Source: Muribaculum sp. (GTDB taxonomy: Bacteria; Bacillota; Clostridia; Lachnospirales; Lachnospiraceae). From it: a stretch of 31,270 nucleotides of DNA. The stretch is from NCBI GenBank assembly GCA_023663505.1, contig JAMPHH010000036.1, forward strand, positions 1 through 31,270, given 5' to 3'. Positions 1 through 8,471 of this stretch are shown here, one piece after another (position 1 is the stretch's first letter; every line of letters begins with the position of its first letter). The translations under genes and the position numbers were made by a program. The notes under the pieces were generated by a model, which was not told the DNA's origin, made no database searches, and saw nothing but the letters and a program-made list of their open reading frames with translations.

Positions 1-66
1 TTCTGCCAGAAAATCTTTTTTATTTTCCTCTTGACATATCACCAAATTGCTTTCCTCTTTTGTCAT
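1..66 (-). CDS. possible start of a gene running off the left edge
   Basis: An ATG at 66 on the minus strand opens a frame that stays open to the window edge. It reads MTKEESNLVICQEENKKDFL and continues. It is acidic and lysine-rich at the start and not recognised. No good ribosome site precedes the ATG, and about 22 open codons in AT-rich DNA can arise by chance. It could equally be intergenic sequence. Confidence 0.22.
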   Translation of the reverse strand, partial: MTKEESNLVICQEENKKDFLAE

Positions 67-131
67 TCACATATTAGAGGAATAAAGTATGGAAAAGGTT
101 CCCTGATTTATTCTTCGTCATAATGCGCAAT

Positions 132-159
132 CGAGTAGGGAAGGTTTTCTCCCTACTCG
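132..159. repeat. intergenic hairpin
   Basis: The arms CGAGTAGGGA and TCCCTACTCG pair perfectly over 10 bp around an 8-nt loop. There is no U-tract on either side, so a classical terminator is not certain. With the hairpin at 219-251 it occupies most of the gene-free stretch 67-266. I see nothing coding in that stretch. Confidence 0.5.
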
Positions 160-218
160 CCGCGCGCCCCATGCGCCGCCTTGGCGGCATATTTCATCTG
201 CATGGGACTGCGCATAAA

Positions 219-251
219 GAATGGGCAGCGCGCTCAGCGGACTGCCCATTC
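219..251 (-). terminator. hairpin downstream of the small acidic gene
   Basis: Ten-bp perfect arms GAATGGGCAG and CTGCCCATTC enclose a 13-nt loop, starting 16 bases past the stop codon of the minus-strand gene at 267-530. The stem is GC-rich and well placed for termination or 3'-end protection, but there is no clear U-run, so the terminator role is inferred. Confidence 0.45.
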
Positions 252-266
252 CAATCATGTGTTATT

Positions 267-530
267 TTATCCTTCTACGATCAGGTATCTTCCGTCGCCG
301 ACATCAAACACCTCGTCCGCTTCCAAGATCTCCTCGTCCTTAGCGCCCTCCATGTCAATGCCCTCCTCCTCGAAGAATTCAATCACCTCGTCCACGGAGT
401 TCACCACCACAGCCATGCATTCCTCCAAGAATTCCTCAGCCTCGTCCATGGTCTCCGCCACAGGCTCGGGAAAAAGCTGCTTCTGATTGTCCAGAAAGCA
501 CTCCAGCACCGCATCATCAAACTCGCGCAT
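267..530 (-). CDS. small acidic protein of unknown function
   Basis: An 87-residue, strongly acidic protein starting MREFDDAVLECFLDNQKQLF, with long Glu/Asp-rich helices (EEAEEFLEECM, EVIEFFEEEGIDMEG). The start is well supported by AGGAGG seven bases before the ATG. It has no signal peptide, membrane segment or metal motif. I recall similar short proteins in Lachnospiraceae genomes, sometimes labelled glyoxalase, but I see no vicinal-oxygen-chelate motif and do not assign that function. It lies downstream of the HAD gene with a gap of 113 bases and is followed by a hairpin. The coding call is good and the function is unknown. Confidence 0.75.
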   Translation of the reverse strand: MREFDDAVLECFLDNQKQLFPEPVAETMDEAEEFLEECMAVVVNSVDEVIEFFEEEGIDMEGAKDEEILEADEVFDVGDGRYLIVEG

Positions 531-643
531 ACGCCCGCCTCCTTTTTACATCAAAGCGCGGGGGGACACCCGCTCCCCGCCATCTGTTCTGCATACATAA
601 TAATATGCATACGTCCTCCCGTCAATAGGATAATATATTTTTA

Positions 644-1300
644 TTACAGATATCGCAAAAGCTCCATCGGGTGTGCAATGATGGCGTCCGCGTGATGCTC
701 CTCGAGCTCCTCCCGCTTTCTAAAGCCCCAGAGCGCCCCTATCGTGTAAGCTCCCGCCCCCTTGCCGGTCTTCATATCGGTGGCGGTATCGCCAAGATAC
801 AGTACCTCGCTCGCCGTCATGCCAAGCTGCTCCAAAATGCGGATAGCTCCCGCCGGATCAGGCTTGATGGGCACTCCGTCCACCTGTCCCTGAATCACGT
901 CAAAGTATCCCTCTCCAAAAAGTGTCTCGATCACGCGAATAGTCTCCGCATGGGGCTTGTTTGAGAGCACCGCAAGCTTCACTCCCCTTTCCTTTAACGC
1001 CGCCAAAAGCTCGGGGATTCCCTCATAGGGCTTTACCTCATACATGCAATCCACCGCAAAAAGCTCCTTGTAGCGGGCAAACGCCTCTTCAAAATGTACC
1101 CCTTTAGTGTCTCCGCCTGCCGCCAGAGCCCGCTTGACCAGATTCGCTGCCCCGTCCCCCACGAAATATTTGTACTGTTCCACGGAGAATGGACCGAATC
1201 CATAGGGCGCAACCGTCCTGTCCGTGCAATATTTTATGCTGTGAATGGAATCGGAGAGCGTCCCGTCCAAATCAAATATCACTGCTTTCTTCATTTCCAA
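644..1300 (-). CDS. HAD-family phosphatase, phosphoglycolate phosphatase-like
   Basis: A 218-aa haloacid dehalogenase superfamily hydrolase. Motif I is FDLDGTLSDS near residue 9 (nucleophile Asp and acid/base Asp). Motif II is the Ser of VLSNKP, the Lys of IKPDP supplies motif III, and motif IV is GDTATDMKTG. A helical cap between motifs I and II makes it subclass IA, as in Gph/PpaX/YjjG. Substrates of this subfamily include phosphoglycolate, pyrophosphate and nucleotides, and cannot be told from sequence. The start overlaps the 3' end of maf by 29 bases, so the two are probably translationally coupled. MKKAVIF, two codons downstream, is an alternative start. Confidence 0.9.
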   Translation of the reverse strand: MEMKKAVIFDLDGTLSDSIHSIKYCTDRTVAPYGFGPFSVEQYKYFVGDGAANLVKRALAAGGDTKGVHFEEAFARYKELFAVDCMYEVKPYEGIPELLAALKERGVKLAVLSNKPHAETIRVIETLFGEGYFDVIQGQVDGVPIKPDPAGAIRILEQLGMTASEVLYLGDTATDMKTGKGAGAYTIGALWGFRKREELEEHHADAIIAHPMELLRYL

Positions 1301-1925
1301 GCCACTCCTTCAGCTCCTGATAAAGTCTGCCCACAGGCAGCCCCACCACATTATTGTAATCACCCTTGATCCCCTTGATATAGCGGGCGCAAAATCCCTG
1401 AATGCCATACGCCCCCGCCTTGTCCATAGGGTCCCCCGTAGCCACATACTCGGCAAGCTCCGCCTCCGTCATGGGCGCAAAGCATACCTTGGTACACTCA
1501 AAAAAAGTATGCCGCCGCACAAAGTCACCCGCTGACAGGCACGGGCAAAGCAGCATGGTCACACCTGTATAGACCTCGTGGCTTCTGCCGGAAAGAAGTC
1601 TAAGCATACGCTTGGCATCAGCCTCGTCCGCAGGCTTGCCAAGAATCTCGTCATCACAAGCCACAATAGTGTCCGCGCCGATGACAAGAGCGGGTGCGTC
1701 CGTCCCGTCATCACCTGCAACATCTTTCCCTACATTGTCCTCACCTGCACGCAGCATGGCAAGAACCGCCTCCGCCTTTTGCACGGAGAGCTCCTGCACG
1801 ACCTCGGCGGGCAGGGTGGCGGTGACTCGCTCCTCCACATTACTCACCATCACCTCAAATTCCATTCCGATCTGCGCCAAGAGCTCCCGCCTGCGGGGAG
1901 AGGCTGACGCAAGTATGATTCTCAT
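1272..1925 (-). CDS. maf: Maf-like nucleoside triphosphate pyrophosphatase
   Basis: Maf proteins hydrolyse non-canonical or specific NTPs (dTTP/UTP and modified nucleotides) to the monophosphate and are linked to division arrest. The N-terminal signature ASASPRRRELL, the catalytic region VIGADTIVACDDEILGKP and SGRSHEVYTGV are all present. The frame is open upstream to 2165, but that extension is low-complexity, antisense to azlD, and outside the family. I therefore start at MRIILAS (217 aa, normal for Maf). ATGs at 1934 and 1940 are possible starts, and none has an ideal ribosome site. A short insert rich in Gly and Asp precedes the GADT motif. It is followed by the HAD gene with a 29-base overlap. 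Confidence 0.9.
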   Translation of the reverse strand: MRIILASASPRRRELLAQIGMEFEVMVSNVEERVTATLPAEVVQELSVQKAEAVLAMLRAGEDNVGKDVAGDDGTDAPALVIGADTIVACDDEILGKPADEADAKRMLRLLSGRSHEVYTGVTMLLCPCLSAGDFVRRHTFFECTKVCFAPMTEAELAEYVATGDPMDKAGAYGIQGFCARYIKGIKGDYNNVVGLPVGRLYQELKEWLGNEESSDI

Positions 1926-2005
1926 TTTCCTCATCTTCATTATTTTCAAGTTTTTCCTTTTACCGTTTTCCGTTTCCTGTGTTCCATTTTTTGTGTTTCG
2001 CAGCC

Positions 2006-2332
2006 TCAGCCAAACAGGTGAATCAACAGCATATAACATGCGGTTCCGCCGACAATGCTTAGCAGGGTATTCCTTTTCCAGAGATGCAGAGCCGCCACCA
2101 ACAGCACGGCAAGGACCGCGGGGATTCCAAAGGGCGCGCTCAAAAAGGAGATGTCCTTCAGACAATACACCACCAGCATTCCCATGATCGCATATGGAAG
2201 AACCTTGCCGAAAAATTCAATATAGGAGGGAGTCTCTCCCTTGCTGAATATGATAAATGGAATAATTCTCAATAAAAAGGTCACGCCCGCCATAATCCCG
2301 ATGGCAATGACCGCATAAGTATCCCCGTTCAT
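2006..2332 (-). CDS. azlD: AzlD-type branched-chain amino acid transporter subunit
   Basis: A 108-aa, almost wholly hydrophobic protein with about three to four membrane helices. It carries the family pattern FLLRIIPFIIF near residue 20 and LPYAIMGMLVVYCL near residue 45. AzlD pairs with AzlC to export branched-chain amino acids and analogues such as azaleucine. The start is set by GGAGG six bases upstream. It lies 13 bases after the azlC stop, so the two are one transcription unit. Confidence 0.9.
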   Translation of the reverse strand: MNGDTYAVIAIGIMAGVTFLLRIIPFIIFSKGETPSYIEFFGKVLPYAIMGMLVVYCLKDISFLSAPFGIPAVLAVLLVAALHLWKRNTLLSIVGGTACYMLLIHLFG

Positions 2333-2345
2333 TCTAATCCTCCGT

Positions 2346-3038
2346 CTATTTCTCCTCTTTCTTCTCGAGCTTCCCGCGAAGCATAAGCAAAGCCGCCAAA
2401 ATAATCACCATCGACGGAATCAGAAAGCTCCCGCTCCCAAAGATCACCAGACAAAGGACAGAAGCTCCCACACCGATCAGCGCGGGTCGGTGTTCCTTCG
2501 TGCTCACCCATTGCTCGATAAAAATCGTCACAAACAGGGCAGTCATGACAAAGTCGATTCCCGTCGTGTCAAAGGTGAGCGCCGCGCCAAGCAGTGACCC
2601 CAAGACGCTGCCCGTGATCCAGTAAATATGGTCAAAAAAAGAGATCAGCAGATAGTATTGATGCGGATTCGCCCCCTCCGGCACATCGTCCGTGCAGACC
2701 AGAGAATATGTTTCGTCAGTCAACGCATGCATCAGATAGATCTTCCTGAAGCCGGTTCCCTCATACCGCTTAATCATGGAGATGCCGTAGAACAGATGTC
2801 TTGCATTGATCATCAGGGTGGTCAATGCAATGGAGATAAACGAGGCTCCTCCTGCGAGAAGCGAGACCCCCACATACTGCATCGACCCTGCATAGATAAA
2901 TACGCTCATGGCAAACGCCCACCACACGCCGTAGCCGTTTGCCCTCAAAAGGAAGCCGAAGCCCATACCAAGCACGATATATCCCGCCATCACCGGCAGG
3001 GTTTTGACAAACGCCGTCTTTCGTAATTTCACGTCCAT
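2346..3038 (-). CDS. azlC: AzlC-family branched-chain amino acid permease
   Basis: About 230 residues with multiple membrane helices. The family hallmarks are GYIVLGMGFGFLL near the N-terminus, FIYAGSMQYVG, and NARHLFYGISM with TDETYSL. It is the large subunit of the AzlCD exporter. I start at MDVKLRKTAF, preceded by GGAAAGG ten bases upstream, rather than at the ATG 12 codons earlier, because those extra residues are charged and lie outside the family start. The ribosome site falls inside the dispersed repeat at 3049-3105, so the repeat seems to supply the translation signal. Confidence 0.9.
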   Translation of the reverse strand: MDVKLRKTAFVKTLPVMAGYIVLGMGFGFLLRANGYGVWWAFAMSVFIYAGSMQYVGVSLLAGGASFISIALTTLMINARHLFYGISMIKRYEGTGFRKIYLMHALTDETYSLVCTDDVPEGANPHQYYLLISFFDHIYWITGSVLGSLLGAALTFDTTGIDFVMTALFVTIFIEQWVSTKEHRPALIGVGASVLCLVIFGSGSFLIPSMVIILAALLMLRGKLEKKEEK

Positions 3039-3048
3039 AATAACTATA

Positions 3049-3105
3049 CCTTTCCGCAGCCTGCGAATTATCATGCGTGTTTTTACGCATTGTGCAGGCG
3101 CAAAT
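3049..3105. repeat. dispersed hairpin repeat, family B, copy 1
   Basis: A 57-bp block matches 20553-20608 at most positions. It holds an inner stem ATGCGT/ACGCAT and an outer stem GCCTGC/GCAGGC. Read on the minus strand it ends in the GGAAAGG that precedes azlC. It fills the gap between the ppk1 stop and azlC. Confidence 0.75.
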
Positions 3106-3110
3106 CTCCT

Positions 3111-5279
3111 CTACTCGTGCCGCTCCGCAGGCGTAAAGGTACGTCTCTGCTCGTCACTGCCCTCCGCCGCCTTAGCCCTTGCGGTAGCTTCCTTGGCAAA
3201 CTGTGCCTGCGCGCTGACAGCCTTTTTCCCTCTCTTGTCAACCTTCTCATAGGTGCCATCAGGCTTTAACACGGACGCCTTCATGGTGTCCGCAAGCTGC
3301 ACCTCCAAGATATGCCAAAGCTCCTCCTTCAGCCGCTCCTCCTCCACCGGAAAAAGGATCTCCACCCGACGCTCCAGATTTCTGGGCATCCAGTCCGCAC
3401 TTCCACAGTAATATTCAGGATTGCCGTCATTCTCAAAGTAAAAAATACGGCTGTGCTCCAAAAAAGTCCCCACAATGGAGCGAACGGTAATATTCTCGCT
3501 CACACCGGGTATTCCCGTCCGCAGGCAGCATATGCCCCGCACAATCAGCTCAACCCGAACCCCCGCCGCGCTTGCCTCGTAGAGTGCGGCAATGATATCC
3601 CTGTCGCAGAGGGCATTCATTTTGGCGATTATGTGGGCGGAATGTCCCTCCTGTGCGTATTTTTGCTCCCTCTGAATCAGATACAGGAATTTATCCTTAA
3701 GCCACAGAGGAGCCAAGGACAGCTTGTTCCATAGAAGCGGCTCCGAGTAGCCTGACAGCATGTTAAAGACTGCCGTGGCGTCCTCGCCAATCGGCTCGGA
3801 GCAGGTAAACAGCCCCATATCCGTGTACAGCTTCGCGGTGGCGTCATTGTAGTTGCCTGTTCCAAGATGGACATACCGCTGTATGCCGTCCTCCTCCCTG
3901 CGCACGATCAAGGTAATCTTGGAGTGAGTCTTTAATCCCACCAGACCATAGATTACATGGCAGCCCGCCTTTTCCAACATTCTCGCCCATACGATATTGT
4001 TCTCCTCGTCAAAGCGGGCTTTCAGCTCCACCAACACCGTCACCTGTTTACCGTTCTCCGCCGCCTGAGCCAATGCCGCGATGATCGGGGAATTGCCGCT
4101 GACGCGGTACAGGGTCTGCTTGATCGCCAGAACTTGAGGGTCTGTCGCCGCCTGACGGATAAAATTCACCACCGGAGCGAAGGTCTGGTAGGGGTGATGG
4201 AGCAAAATATCCCCCTTACGTATCTCGTCAAATAAATTACACCCGTTTGGCAATTCCGGCACCGCCTTGGGCTCGTATTTTGGAGCCTTAAGATTCTCAT
4301 AGCCCTCCAGACCATACAGCTTCATCAGCACTGTCAGATCCAGTGGTCCGTCAATGGTATAGATATTCTCCTCCTCCACATTCAGCTCCTTCTTCAGGAA
4401 CTTCAAGAGGCGTTTATCTGTGCCTGCACCCACCTCCAGACGGATTGCCTCACCCCACTGGCGTTTCTTGAGCTGTCTCTCTATCTCCTTGAGAAGGTCA
4501 GCCGCCTCGTCCTCCTCGATGGTGAGATCCGCGTTGCGCATGATACGAAAAGGGTGTGCGCAGATAATATCGTAATTGAGGAAAAGCTTGCTGATATTGC
4601 GCTCTATGATCTCCTCTAGGAAGATCACCCTGCGTTCCCCGTCCCGCCGTGGAAGCTCCACGATGCGGTTGAGCAGGCTTGGAACCTGAACCGTCGCGAA
4701 TTCCAGCTCCTTATCGCTGTCCTTCCCCCGCACCATTGCCCCGATGTTCAGGGTCTTATTGCGAATCAGCGGAAAAGGTCTGGAGGAATCCACCGCCATG
4801 GGAGTCAGCACGGGGTATACATTTTCCTGAAAATACCGATCTATAAACTCCCCCTCCTCCTTGGTGAGCTGCTCATGGCTCTTGACCACCGTGAGACCGT
4901 TTTGCACCAAAGCGTGGAACAGGGAGCGATTGTAGGTGGAATACTGCAGATCCACCAGCTCATGGATCGCCGCGGACAACGCCTTTAGCTGCTGCATGGG
5001 CGTCATGCCCGAGATGTCCTTCTTGTCATAGCCGGCATTGACCATATCCTTCAGTGAAGCCACGCGAATCATGAAAAATTCGTCCAGATTAGATGCCGTG
5101 ATGCTCAAGAATTTCAGCCGTTCAAAGAGGGGGTTCGACTTATCCCTCGCCTCCGCCAAAACCCTGTGGTTGAACAGTATCCAGCTCAGCTCCCTGTTGG
5201 TGTAATATTTTGCATCTGTAAACTTAATTTTTCCTTCCTTGCCTGACTCCTTAGCGGACTCCTTGCCATTCTCCTTCAT
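3111..5279 (-). CDS. ppk1: polyphosphate kinase 1
   Basis: A 722-aa Ppk1, which reversibly moves the ATP gamma-phosphate onto polyphosphate. The N domain begins with YTNRELSWILFNHRVLAEA, followed by the SNLDEFFMIRVASL helix. The head region contains SSRPFPLIRNKTLN. The two phospholipase-D-like halves follow: VELKARFDEENNIVWA with the phospho-accepting His of GLKTHSKITL, then FLEHSRIFYFEN and SADWMPRNLERRVE in the second half. Length is normal. The C-terminal tail (about the last 40 residues) is Lys/Ala-rich and not conserved. The start has GGGAGG eight bases upstream. It lies downstream of ppx, so synthesis and degradation of polyphosphate are encoded together. Confidence 0.96.
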   Translation of the reverse strand: MKENGKESAKESGKEGKIKFTDAKYYTNRELSWILFNHRVLAEARDKSNPLFERLKFLSITASNLDEFFMIRVASLKDMVNAGYDKKDISGMTPMQQLKALSAAIHELVDLQYSTYNRSLFHALVQNGLTVVKSHEQLTKEEGEFIDRYFQENVYPVLTPMAVDSSRPFPLIRNKTLNIGAMVRGKDSDKELEFATVQVPSLLNRIVELPRRDGERRVIFLEEIIERNISKLFLNYDIICAHPFRIMRNADLTIEEDEAADLLKEIERQLKKRQWGEAIRLEVGAGTDKRLLKFLKKELNVEEENIYTIDGPLDLTVLMKLYGLEGYENLKAPKYEPKAVPELPNGCNLFDEIRKGDILLHHPYQTFAPVVNFIRQAATDPQVLAIKQTLYRVSGNSPIIAALAQAAENGKQVTVLVELKARFDEENNIVWARMLEKAGCHVIYGLVGLKTHSKITLIVRREEDGIQRYVHLGTGNYNDATAKLYTDMGLFTCSEPIGEDATAVFNMLSGYSEPLLWNKLSLAPLWLKDKFLYLIQREQKYAQEGHSAHIIAKMNALCDRDIIAALYEASAAGVRVELIVRGICCLRTGIPGVSENITVRSIVGTFLEHSRIFYFENDGNPEYYCGSADWMPRNLERRVEILFPVEEERLKEELWHILEVQLADTMKASVLKPDGTYEKVDKRGKKAVSAQAQFAKEATARAKAAEGSDEQRRTFTPAERHE

Positions 5280-5316
5280 AGAGATAACCTCCCATAATAT
5301 AAAATCTATGTGCGTT

Positions 5317-5411
5317 AGAAACCGTTCAGAAATAACTTTGCAAAAGTTATTTCTGGTTTCGGTAAATTGCGAAGCAATTTTTGTTCAGCCTTACACCCGA
5401 TCACGCTGAAC
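5317..5411. repeat. cluster of three hairpins between ppx and ppk1
   Basis: The first hairpin has perfect 12-bp arms AGAAATAACTTT and AAAGTTATTTCT around GCA (5328-5354), extended by GAAACC/GGTTTC on the outside. The second is AAATTGC/GCAATTT around GAA (5364-5380). The third is GTTCAGC/GCTGAAC (5383-5411). They fill the 167-base gap between the ppx stop and the ppk1 start. No clear U-tract is present. They could act as mRNA-processing or insulating structures. Confidence 0.7.
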
Positions 5412-5446
5412 AGAGCAATGTGCTATATCATTACATACATGAGCTG

Positions 5447-6991
5447 TCAAAATTCCTTGTGCTGCTTCAATACTGGCATGACGCCAAACACCTCGTGGAA
5501 AAACTCCGCCCGCGAGTCAAAGAAACCTTTTTCCAACGTGAGATCCTCCATAGTGTCCGCATGCAGGATCAGACGGTTGTCCTTCAACACCGCCTTGATG
5601 CCCTTTAGCTTCTGCTTGTGACTGCGGTCCAGACTGGCGGCAAGCCGCAGGATAGCGGTAAGCTTCATAACCAGAATGTGCGTCCTCTCGTCCGCGATGC
5701 GGTTGTCCACAGACTGTTTATGCGCGTCCAAGGGACTGTGATGAAAGCGCACGATATTTGCCACGATCTCCCGCTCTTTGCGGGAGAGACCTATGATCTC
5801 CGTCGCCACCACAATATTATATGAGGTCTCCCCGATATTCACAAGGCTTATATATTTGCCGCAATCGTGTAAAATCGCGGCAAGCCTAAGATACAGCCGC
5901 TCCCGCTTGCCCATGCCGTGAACCTTCTTCATGCTGTCAAAGATCGTGGTGACAATAGCTTCCAAGGTCTCCGCTCTCTTGCGGCTGCCCATAAAACGCT
6001 TGCTGATGTTCATGGCGCATGCCACGATATCCTGCTCAAAATCATGCTCCTCTTGGAACATCTTGATACTTCCGCCATATTCGTAGGCGATTCCGTCACA
6101 GAGCGTCACCCCGGGCGCCCATATTTTCTCCGCCTCCATGCACTCCGCAATCCGTCTGGTCAGGATAGCGCTGATAAAGACGAGGGGCACCTTTTCCTCA
6201 GTGATATCGAGCATTCTCGCAATCTCTATCCGGCTTCCGGTGCGCAAAAGACGCATCAGCTCCTCAAAATCCGCCGAATTTATGGTGGCTTCCCCGCCTC
6301 TGCGTCTCACATGCTTCACAGCCCATGGGGAAATATAATCATCAACAATGATGATGTTCCTAATCTCCCTGTCCTTGAGATAAAGCTTCTTATATGCGGA
6401 CAACTGCGCCAGAACCATCTCGTCCACCACCATCTCCATACGGGAGGGCGCCACATTCAAATGATGCACAAGCTCCTGAATGCGAAGCACGCCCAGACGG
6501 ATATTTTGGGTGGACACAAGGGTATCATTGTCAAACAGGGATAATTGAATGCTCCCGCCGCCGATATCCACGATAGCCGTTTTCTCCTCGATAATACGCC
6601 GAAAGCTCTCACCCTTGGAGGCAATGGATTTATAATCCAAAAATCGCTGCTCGGCATTGCCCAAGACCTCAACCTTCAAGCCTGTCCGTTGGGAAATCTG
6701 GTCAAGAATGATCGCGGAATTGTCTGACTCTCGGACGGCACTGGTGGCATATGCCTTGCAAGCGTCTACCTGATAAGCGTCCTTTAAATCCACGAATTCC
6801 TTGAGGGTACGGCAGAGCTCGTCCAGCTTGTCCGCGCTGAGCTTCCCTGTCGCGTATGCGCCTGTCCCCAGATCCAGCCTGCGGCGCACATGATCGATCT
6901 CCCGCATGTTGTTTTTGCCGGAGAGCTCAAATATTTTCATAGACAGCTCGTAACTGCCTATATCAATGGCTGCAAAGGTTTTTATGCTCAT
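5447..6991 (-). CDS. ppx: Ppx/GppA-family exopolyphosphatase with C-terminal HD domain
   Basis: A 514-aa protein. The N-terminal two-domain ASKHA fold (about residues 1-300) has the phosphate-binding AAIDIGSYELSMKIF and AIVDIGGGSIQLSLF motifs. The C-terminal part carries an HD-type helical domain with RLAAILHDCGKYI and FHHSPLD. Ppx removes terminal phosphate from polyphosphate, while GppA acts on pppGpp. The neighbouring ppk1 favours polyphosphate. Start: the frame is open 76 codons further up, but those codons overlap the intergenic hairpins and the end of the DUF815 gene. MSIKTFAA has AGGAGG seven bases upstream and matches the family N-terminus. The first phosphate-binding loop reads DIGSYELS rather than the more usual DxGSNS/T. 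Confidence 0.93.
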   Translation of the reverse strand: MSIKTFAAIDIGSYELSMKIFELSGKNNMREIDHVRRRLDLGTGAYATGKLSADKLDELCRTLKEFVDLKDAYQVDACKAYATSAVRESDNSAIILDQISQRTGLKVEVLGNAEQRFLDYKSIASKGESFRRIIEEKTAIVDIGGGSIQLSLFDNDTLVSTQNIRLGVLRIQELVHHLNVAPSRMEMVVDEMVLAQLSAYKKLYLKDREIRNIIIVDDYISPWAVKHVRRRGGEATINSADFEELMRLLRTGSRIEIARMLDITEEKVPLVFISAILTRRIAECMEAEKIWAPGVTLCDGIAYEYGGSIKMFQEEHDFEQDIVACAMNISKRFMGSRKRAETLEAIVTTIFDSMKKVHGMGKRERLYLRLAAILHDCGKYISLVNIGETSYNIVVATEIIGLSRKEREIVANIVRFHHSPLDAHKQSVDNRIADERTHILVMKLTAILRLAASLDRSHKQKLKGIKAVLKDNRLILHADTMEDLTLEKGFFDSRAEFFHEVFGVMPVLKQHKEF

Positions 6992-7036
6992 ATAGTCGCC
7001 TCCTTGCTTGTGTATGTTACGCTTGCCACGGCATGA

Positions 7037-7143
7037 CAACCGCAGTTTGCTTCGCAATCTGCGGTTGCGGGCTTGCGCCCTATATTCCTGCGTTTGAATG
7101 GGCGGCATTGCGCGCAAGCTCGCATGCCTTGCATTCAAACGCA
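7037..7143. repeat. two long palindromes at the DUF815 3' end
   Basis: Palindrome 1 (7037-7067) has arms CAACCGCAG/CTGCGGTTG, with TTGC/GCAA inside. Palindrome 2 has 12-bp arms TGCGTTTGAATG (7089-7100) and CATTCAAACGCA (7132-7143). The DUF815 stop codon (7135-7137) lies inside the second arm. They are probably 3'-end or termination structures, with no U-tract. Confidence 0.7.
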
Positions 7144-8436
7144 AGAATGCATGCCTTGAAGATAATCGACAAACTGTTGCGCAGTTCTCCCGGAGAGTCC
7201 GCCGTGGGAAAGCTCCCATTGGTTGGCTGCCAACAGGAGCTCCTCTTCGGGCATGTCGATTCCTGCGCGCTCCGCCAATGCTTTTACAATATTTTGGAAT
7301 TCCTTCTTGTTAGGCGCGCCGAAGTAAATGGTCACGCCGAAACGGTTCACAAGTGACAGCTTCTCCTGAACCGTATCGCCTGTATGCATGTCCTCCCTAA
7401 TCTCCTCCCTGTCGCTGAAATTCTCGCGTATCAGGTGGCGGCGGTTGGAGGTAGCGTAAATCAGCACGTTCTCGGGCTTCTTCTCCAAGCCACCCTCTAT
7501 CACCGCCTTAAGATATTTATATTCGATCTCAAACTCCTCAAAGCTCAGATCGTCCATGTAGATAATAAACTTGTAATTGCGATTCTTAATCTGGGCGATC
7601 ACATCATTTAAATCCTGAAACTGGTGCTTATAGATTTCTATGATTCTCAGCCCCTTCTCATAATATGCGTTGGCAATCGCCTTGATACAGGAGGATTTGC
7701 CTGTCCCCGCGTCGCCAAACAGCAGGCAGTTGTTTGCCCGCCTGCCGTTCACAAATGCCTCCGTGTTGTCGATCAGCTTTTGCTTGGGAATCTCATACCC
7801 CACCAGATCGTCGAGCTGCACATGGGCGATATTCAAAATAGGGCACACATGCACCCCTTGGTCGTCATGCACCACCCGAAAGGATTTGTGCAGACCAAAT
7901 TTCCCCACGCCATATTCCCTGTAAAACTCCGTCAGGGTATCCTTCATTTCCTGTGGTGTGCGGTTGTCGCAGAAATGCTCCGCAAGCTCGCATATTCTGG
8001 CGCAAATCCTGCGATTGTAGACCTTGCTCTCCTGACTGCCTGCAACATAGTCGGCGATCAAGGACAGCTCCGGCACCTGAAGAAGCTCTGCCATGGGCGT
8101 AAAATCATAGTCATAAAACTCCTTGAATATGACAATATCGTGGAGCGCCGCCTCGTTGATGCTCCCCGAAACTGCTCCTCTGACCTCACATGCCTTGCTG
8201 TAACTGTTCTCATTATTCACCAAAAGATTGGCGAGATAACAGTGCCAGAGATTGCCGTGGAAGCCAAAATTCCCCGAAAGCTCCAAAAGCCTGTGGATAC
8301 ATTGATACAAAAGCGCCCTCGACCGCTCTCTCTCGGCGTCCTCCCGATAATGCGACATCAGCCACACCATATCGTGCAAAAGGACACCCTCCTCCCCAAA
8401 ATCCCTATATAAAAGTAATTCCTGTTCCCTCATCAC
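7135..8436 (-). CDS. DUF815-family AAA+ ATPase
   Basis: A 433-aa protein of the DUF815 family, a AAA+ group of unknown function. The N-terminal half is helical and specific to the family. The ATPase core follows, with Walker A FGDAGTGKSSCIKAIA near residue 245, Walker B KFIIYMDDLSFEE, sensor-like IYATSNRRHLIRENF, and REDMHTGDTVQEKLSLVNRFG. The start is GTG at 8436, nine bases after GAGGG; the adjacent ATG at 8433 is the alternative. It sits between pheA and ppx, separated from pheA by the palindrome array. Its stop codon lies inside a palindrome. Function and partner are unknown. Confidence 0.88.
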   Translation of the reverse strand: MMREQELLLYRDFGEEGVLLHDMVWLMSHYREDAERERSRALLYQCIHRLLELSGNFGFHGNLWHCYLANLLVNNENSYSKACEVRGAVSGSINEAALHDIVIFKEFYDYDFTPMAELLQVPELSLIADYVAGSQESKVYNRRICARICELAEHFCDNRTPQEMKDTLTEFYREYGVGKFGLHKSFRVVHDDQGVHVCPILNIAHVQLDDLVGYEIPKQKLIDNTEAFVNGRRANNCLLFGDAGTGKSSCIKAIANAYYEKGLRIIEIYKHQFQDLNDVIAQIKNRNYKFIIYMDDLSFEEFEIEYKYLKAVIEGGLEKKPENVLIYATSNRRHLIRENFSDREEIREDMHTGDTVQEKLSLVNRFGVTIYFGAPNKKEFQNIVKALAERAGIDMPEEELLLAANQWELSHGGLSGRTAQQFVDYLQGMHSCV

Positions 8437-8471
8437 CCTGTCCGTCCCTCAGTAAAATTTAATCATTCCAT

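Noticed and set aside
6992..7219. 76-codon N-terminal extension of ppx
   Set aside because: It overlaps the 3' end of the DUF815 gene and the palindromes, is Arg-rich, and lies before a strong ribosome site and the family start.
7624..8412. Plus-strand frame of 262 codons
   Set aside because: Mirror of the DUF815 gene, which has clear ATPase motifs; no motif of its own.
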